From Deltaproteobacteria bacterium (GTDB taxonomy: Bacteria > Bdellovibrionota_B > Oligoflexia > Oligoflexales > Bog-1112), in NCBI GenBank assembly GCA_016186945.1, contig JACPKR010000004.1:5055-69054 (forward strand): 64,000 bases of DNA, written 5' to 3'. Positions 61,869 to 64,000 of the stretch are shown here, in pieces. The notes under the pieces were generated by a model. The model was not told the origin of the DNA. It did not search any database and saw only the letters and a program-made list of their open reading frames with translations. The position numbers and the translations under genes were made by a program. The first letter of the stretch is position 1; each line of letters begins with the position of its first letter.

Positions 61869-63170
61869 ATGGCCAAAGAAGCCAACCAACGATCTCTTAG
61901 CGAAGAAAACACACCCGAAGTCATCAATTTAAATGAAGTCAAACTCCGTCGAATCTCCGATCTTACCCAAATGGCGAAAGGTTTTGGGATCATCGGTGCG
62001 GGTTCCATGCGTAAACAGGAGCTGATTTTCTCCCTCCTGCAGGCACAGTCCGAAAAAGGGGGTGTCATCTACGGCTCAGGTGTTCTCGAAACACTACCGG
62101 ATGGCTTCGGTTTTCTAAGAGCCCCTGACTATAATTACTTACCCGGTCCGGATGACATTTATGTGTCTCCTTCGCAGATCAGACGCTTCAATCTTCGCAC
62201 AGGGGATACTGTCGAAGGTCAGATTCGCCCTCCTAAAGATAGTGAACGCTACTTTGCGTTACTCAAGGTTGAAAAAGTAAATAACGAGACCACGGAAAAA
62301 GAGATCGACAAAATTATTTTCGACAACCTGACTCCTCTTTATCCGATGGAGAAGTTTAGCCTGGAATTTGATCAGAAGATTTACTCTACACGCATTATTG
62401 ACATGCTGGTTCCCATCGGGAAAGGTCAGCGTTCTCTAATCGTAGCTCCTCCCCGTACCGGTAAGACCGTCTTGTTGCAACAAATTGCGGCATCAATCGA
62501 AAAAAATCACCCGGAAGCCGTTCTCATCGTTCTCCTTATCGACGAGCGGCCTGAGGAAGTGACCGACATGGAACGTTCGGTGAAGGGTGAAGTGATCAGC
62601 TCGACATTCGACGAGCCTGCACAACGACACGTTCAAGTTGCCGAGATGGTGATCGAGAAAGCCAAGAGGCTTGTGGAACACAAGAAGGACGTCGTTATCC
62701 TCCTCGACTCTATCACTCGATTAGCCCGAGCTTACAACGCGGTTGTGCCCCCCTCCGGTAAAATCCTCTCCGGTGGTGTCGACTCCAATGCTCTCCATAA
62801 ACCAAAGCGATTCTTCGGTGCCGCTCGTAATGTCGAAGAAGGAGGCTCACTCACTATCATCGCAACGGCCTTGATTGATACAGGTTCCAGGATGGACGAA
62901 GTTATCTTCGAAGAATTCAAGGGAACGGGTAACATGGAACTTCACCTCGACCGTAAGCTCGTTGAGAAGCGCATCTTCCCGGCCATTGATCTTAACAAGT
63001 CAGGAACACGTAAAGAAGAGTTGCTCCTGCCGAAGGATGTTCTTAATCGTATGTGGATCCTTCGTAAACTTCTTCAACCACTGAACCCCGTTGATTCTAT
63101 GGACTTCTTGCTAAGTAAATTGGATAAGTTCGAGACGAACTCGGATTTTATCGTTTCCATGAATGGTTAA
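61869..63170 (+). CDS. rho: Transcription termination factor Rho
   Basis: Hexameric RNA helicase, 433 residues. An N-terminal helical domain and cold-shock RNA-binding domain ('[20 protein letters not shown]') precede the RecA-like ATPase: Walker A '[15 protein letters not shown]', Walker B '[16 protein letters not shown]', Q-loop '[20 protein letters not shown]'. Has a ~170-bp leader after a divergent promoter region. rpmE follows 15 bp later, as in many bacteria. Confidence 0.97.
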   Translation: MAKEANQRSLSEENTPEVINLNEVKLRRISDLTQMAKGFGIIGAGSMRKQELIFSLLQAQSEKGGVIYGSGVLETLPDGFGFLRAPDYNYLPGPDDIYVSPSQIRRFNLRTGDTVEGQIRPPKDSERYFALLKVEKVNNETTEKEIDKIIFDNLTPLYPMEKFSLEFDQKIYSTRIIDMLVPIGKGQRSLIVAPPRTGKTVLLQQIAASIEKNHPEAVLIVLLIDERPEEVTDMERSVKGEVISSTFDEPAQRHVQVAEMVIEKAKRLVEHKKDVVILLDSITRLARAYNAVVPPSGKILSGGVDSNALHKPKRFFGAARNVEEGGSLTIIATALIDTGSRMDEVIFEEFKGTGNMELHLDRKLVEKRIFPAIDLNKSGTRKEELLLPKDVLNRMWILRKLLQPLNPVDSMDFLLSKLDKFETNSDFIVSMNG

Positions 63171-63185
63171 AACAAGGATTGGATT

Positions 63186-63596
63186 ATGAAAGCTAACATT
63201 CACCCCGAATATCAATTGGCCAATGTTGTCTGTGCCTGTGGGAACAAGTTCCAAACGCGTTCAACATTGAAAGAAATAAAGGTCGAGATTTGCAGCAACT
63301 GCCATCCCTTTTTCACAGGTAAGCAGAAGTTGATCGACACTGCCGGTCGAATTGAGAAATTCCAGAAAAAATACGCGAAAGCTGCGGAGACCGAAAAGCC
63401 AAAGGCTGCTGTTCAAGTGGTGGCTGTTGCGGAAAAAGTTGAAACGCCGAAGGCTGAAGTGAAAAACGCTGCTCCGAAAGCTAAAGCCGCTCCCAAAACC
63501 AAGGCAGCACCGAAAGCTAAGACGGAACCCAAGGCTAAGACGGAACCTAAGGCTGAAAAACCAGCGAAGGCTCGGAAAACAAAGGCGACCGAATAA
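63186..63596 (+). CDS. rpmE: 50S ribosomal protein L31 with long Ala/Lys/Pro-rich tail
   Basis: 136 residues where L31 is normally about 70. Residues 1-70 are a zinc-type L31 ('[20 protein letters not shown]', Cys pairs C16/C18 and C36/C39, '[20 protein letters not shown]'). Residues about 70-136 are a repetitive tail of KAAPK, KTEPK and similar units. The tail is unusual and may bind rRNA or another protein. It lies between rho and prfA. Confidence 0.92.
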   Translation: MKANIHPEYQLANVVCACGNKFQTRSTLKEIKVEICSNCHPFFTGKQKLIDTAGRIEKFQKKYAKAAETEKPKAAVQVVAVAEKVETPKAEVKNAAPKAKAAPKTKAAPKAKTEPKAKTEPKAEKPAKARKTKATE

Positions 63597-63601
63597 CCTG
63601 T

Positions 63602-63618
63602 CCCCCAATTTTTGGGGG
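63602..63618 (+). terminator. GC-rich hairpin after rpmE
   Basis: CCCCCAA (63602-63608) and TTGGGGG (63612-63618) with a 3-nt loop, 5 bp past the rpmE stop. The GGGGGAGCGACGG that follows recalls the family A arm. Without a T-run its role as terminator is uncertain. Confidence 0.35.
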
Positions 63619-63667
63619 AGCGACGGTTTTCTCACCATCGCCGGACCCCTCCCCTTCGTGAGGAAGC

Positions 63668-64000
63668 ATGTTTGCCAAGCTTGAGTCCATCGAAAGACGC
63701 TACGTTCACATCGAAGACTCTCTCCTAGATCCCAATCTTGATAGTGCTCAGCTTAAAAAGCTAACAAAGGAAAGAGCGGAAATAGAAGAAATCGTCGCAT
63801 CCTACCGTGAACACAAAGCTGTGAAAAAGGAATGGGACGATGCCAGGGAAATGCTGGAAAGCGGAGAGCCTGACCTCAGGGCGCTCGCACAGGCTGAACT
63901 GGACAAGCTTCAGGAAAAACTCGACGAAATCGCCGAGCGTCTGACACTATTGCTCCTACCTTCCGACCCCCGCGATAGTCGTAACGTTATTCTTGAAATA
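63668..64000 (+). CDS. prfA: Peptide chain release factor 1 (5' part; cut by window end)
   Basis: 111 codons visible. Translation from ATG 63668 reads MFAKLESIERRYVHIEDSLL then 'DPNLDSAQLKKLTKERAEIE' and 'LLLLPSDPRDSRNVILEI', which is the helical domain and the conserved start of the PCRF domain of RF-1. RF-1 reads UAA and UAG stops. Position after rho-rpmE is common. Confidence 0.93.
   Translation, partial: MFAKLESIERRYVHIEDSLLDPNLDSAQLKKLTKERAEIEEIVASYREHKAVKKEWDDAREMLESGEPDLRALAQAELDKLQEKLDEIAERLTLLLLPSDPRDSRNVILEI

Overview
This window is about 64 kb of a Gram-negative, flagellated bacterial chromosome with roughly mid-range GC. It shows lipoproteins, outer-membrane barrels, an L ring (FlgH) and a P ring (FlgI). 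The flagellar order flgF-flgG-flgA-flgH-flgI-flgJ-flgM-flgN-flgK-flgL-csrA-fliW, an NtrYX pair, a DUF4388/PATAN protein and many GTG/TTG starts fit the former Deltaproteobacteria (for example Bdellovibrionota/Oligoflexia or a neighbouring phylum). This placement is inference from gene content; no 16S gene is present.

Layout. 1-4.8 kb (minus): a probable operon of a beta-propeller lipoprotein, a porin-like barrel whose signal-peptide start appears frameshifted in a poly-T tract, a PhnD-like binding protein and a sensor histidine kinase cut by the window edge. 4.9-6.3 kb (minus): tadA and a tyrosine-recombinase-like protein lacking its catalytic residues. 6.3-12.8 kb (plus): a two-repeat hypothetical protein, ntrY, ntrX (GAFTHA instead of GAFTGA), a DUF4388 protein and rlmB. 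12.8-29.6 kb (plus): the core information-processing block tRNA-Thr/Tyr/Gly/Thr-tuf-tRNA-Trp-secE-nusG-rplKAJL-rpoBC-rpsL-rpsG-fusA, starting with the same tRNA-tuf order as the E. coli tufB locus. 29.6-49.4 kb: mixed housekeeping and envelope genes (tRNA-Val, ftsY, HU, dipeptide-type permeases, a phosphopantetheinyl transferase, orn, a DsbA-like protein, PilZ, NamZ, TPR proteins, a C-terminal processing protease, a glycosyltransferase, and the rpsO-pnp-dut operon). 49.5-58.8 kb (plus): a flagellar cluster led by a strong sigma-54 promoter and ending in csrA-fliW. 58.8-64 kb: a class IV aminotransferase, rimO, a small membrane protein, rho, rpmE with a long basic tail, and the start of prfA.

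The most unusual signal is non-coding. Three families of short inverted repeats (called A, B and C here) sit at gene ends throughout the window. Family A (about 60-130 bp, up to 216 bp with a nested C element) has terminal inverted repeats. It supplies the stop codon of tadA, a stretch that extends dut by about 90 residues, and the start region of flgA. Two inverted A+C composites bracket one glycosyltransferase gene. Family B is a MITE-like element of about 167 bp with TATAGTATT ends, present in four copies. Family C is an 87-88 bp double palindrome. No transposase, CRISPR array, rRNA gene, phage or defence island was found.
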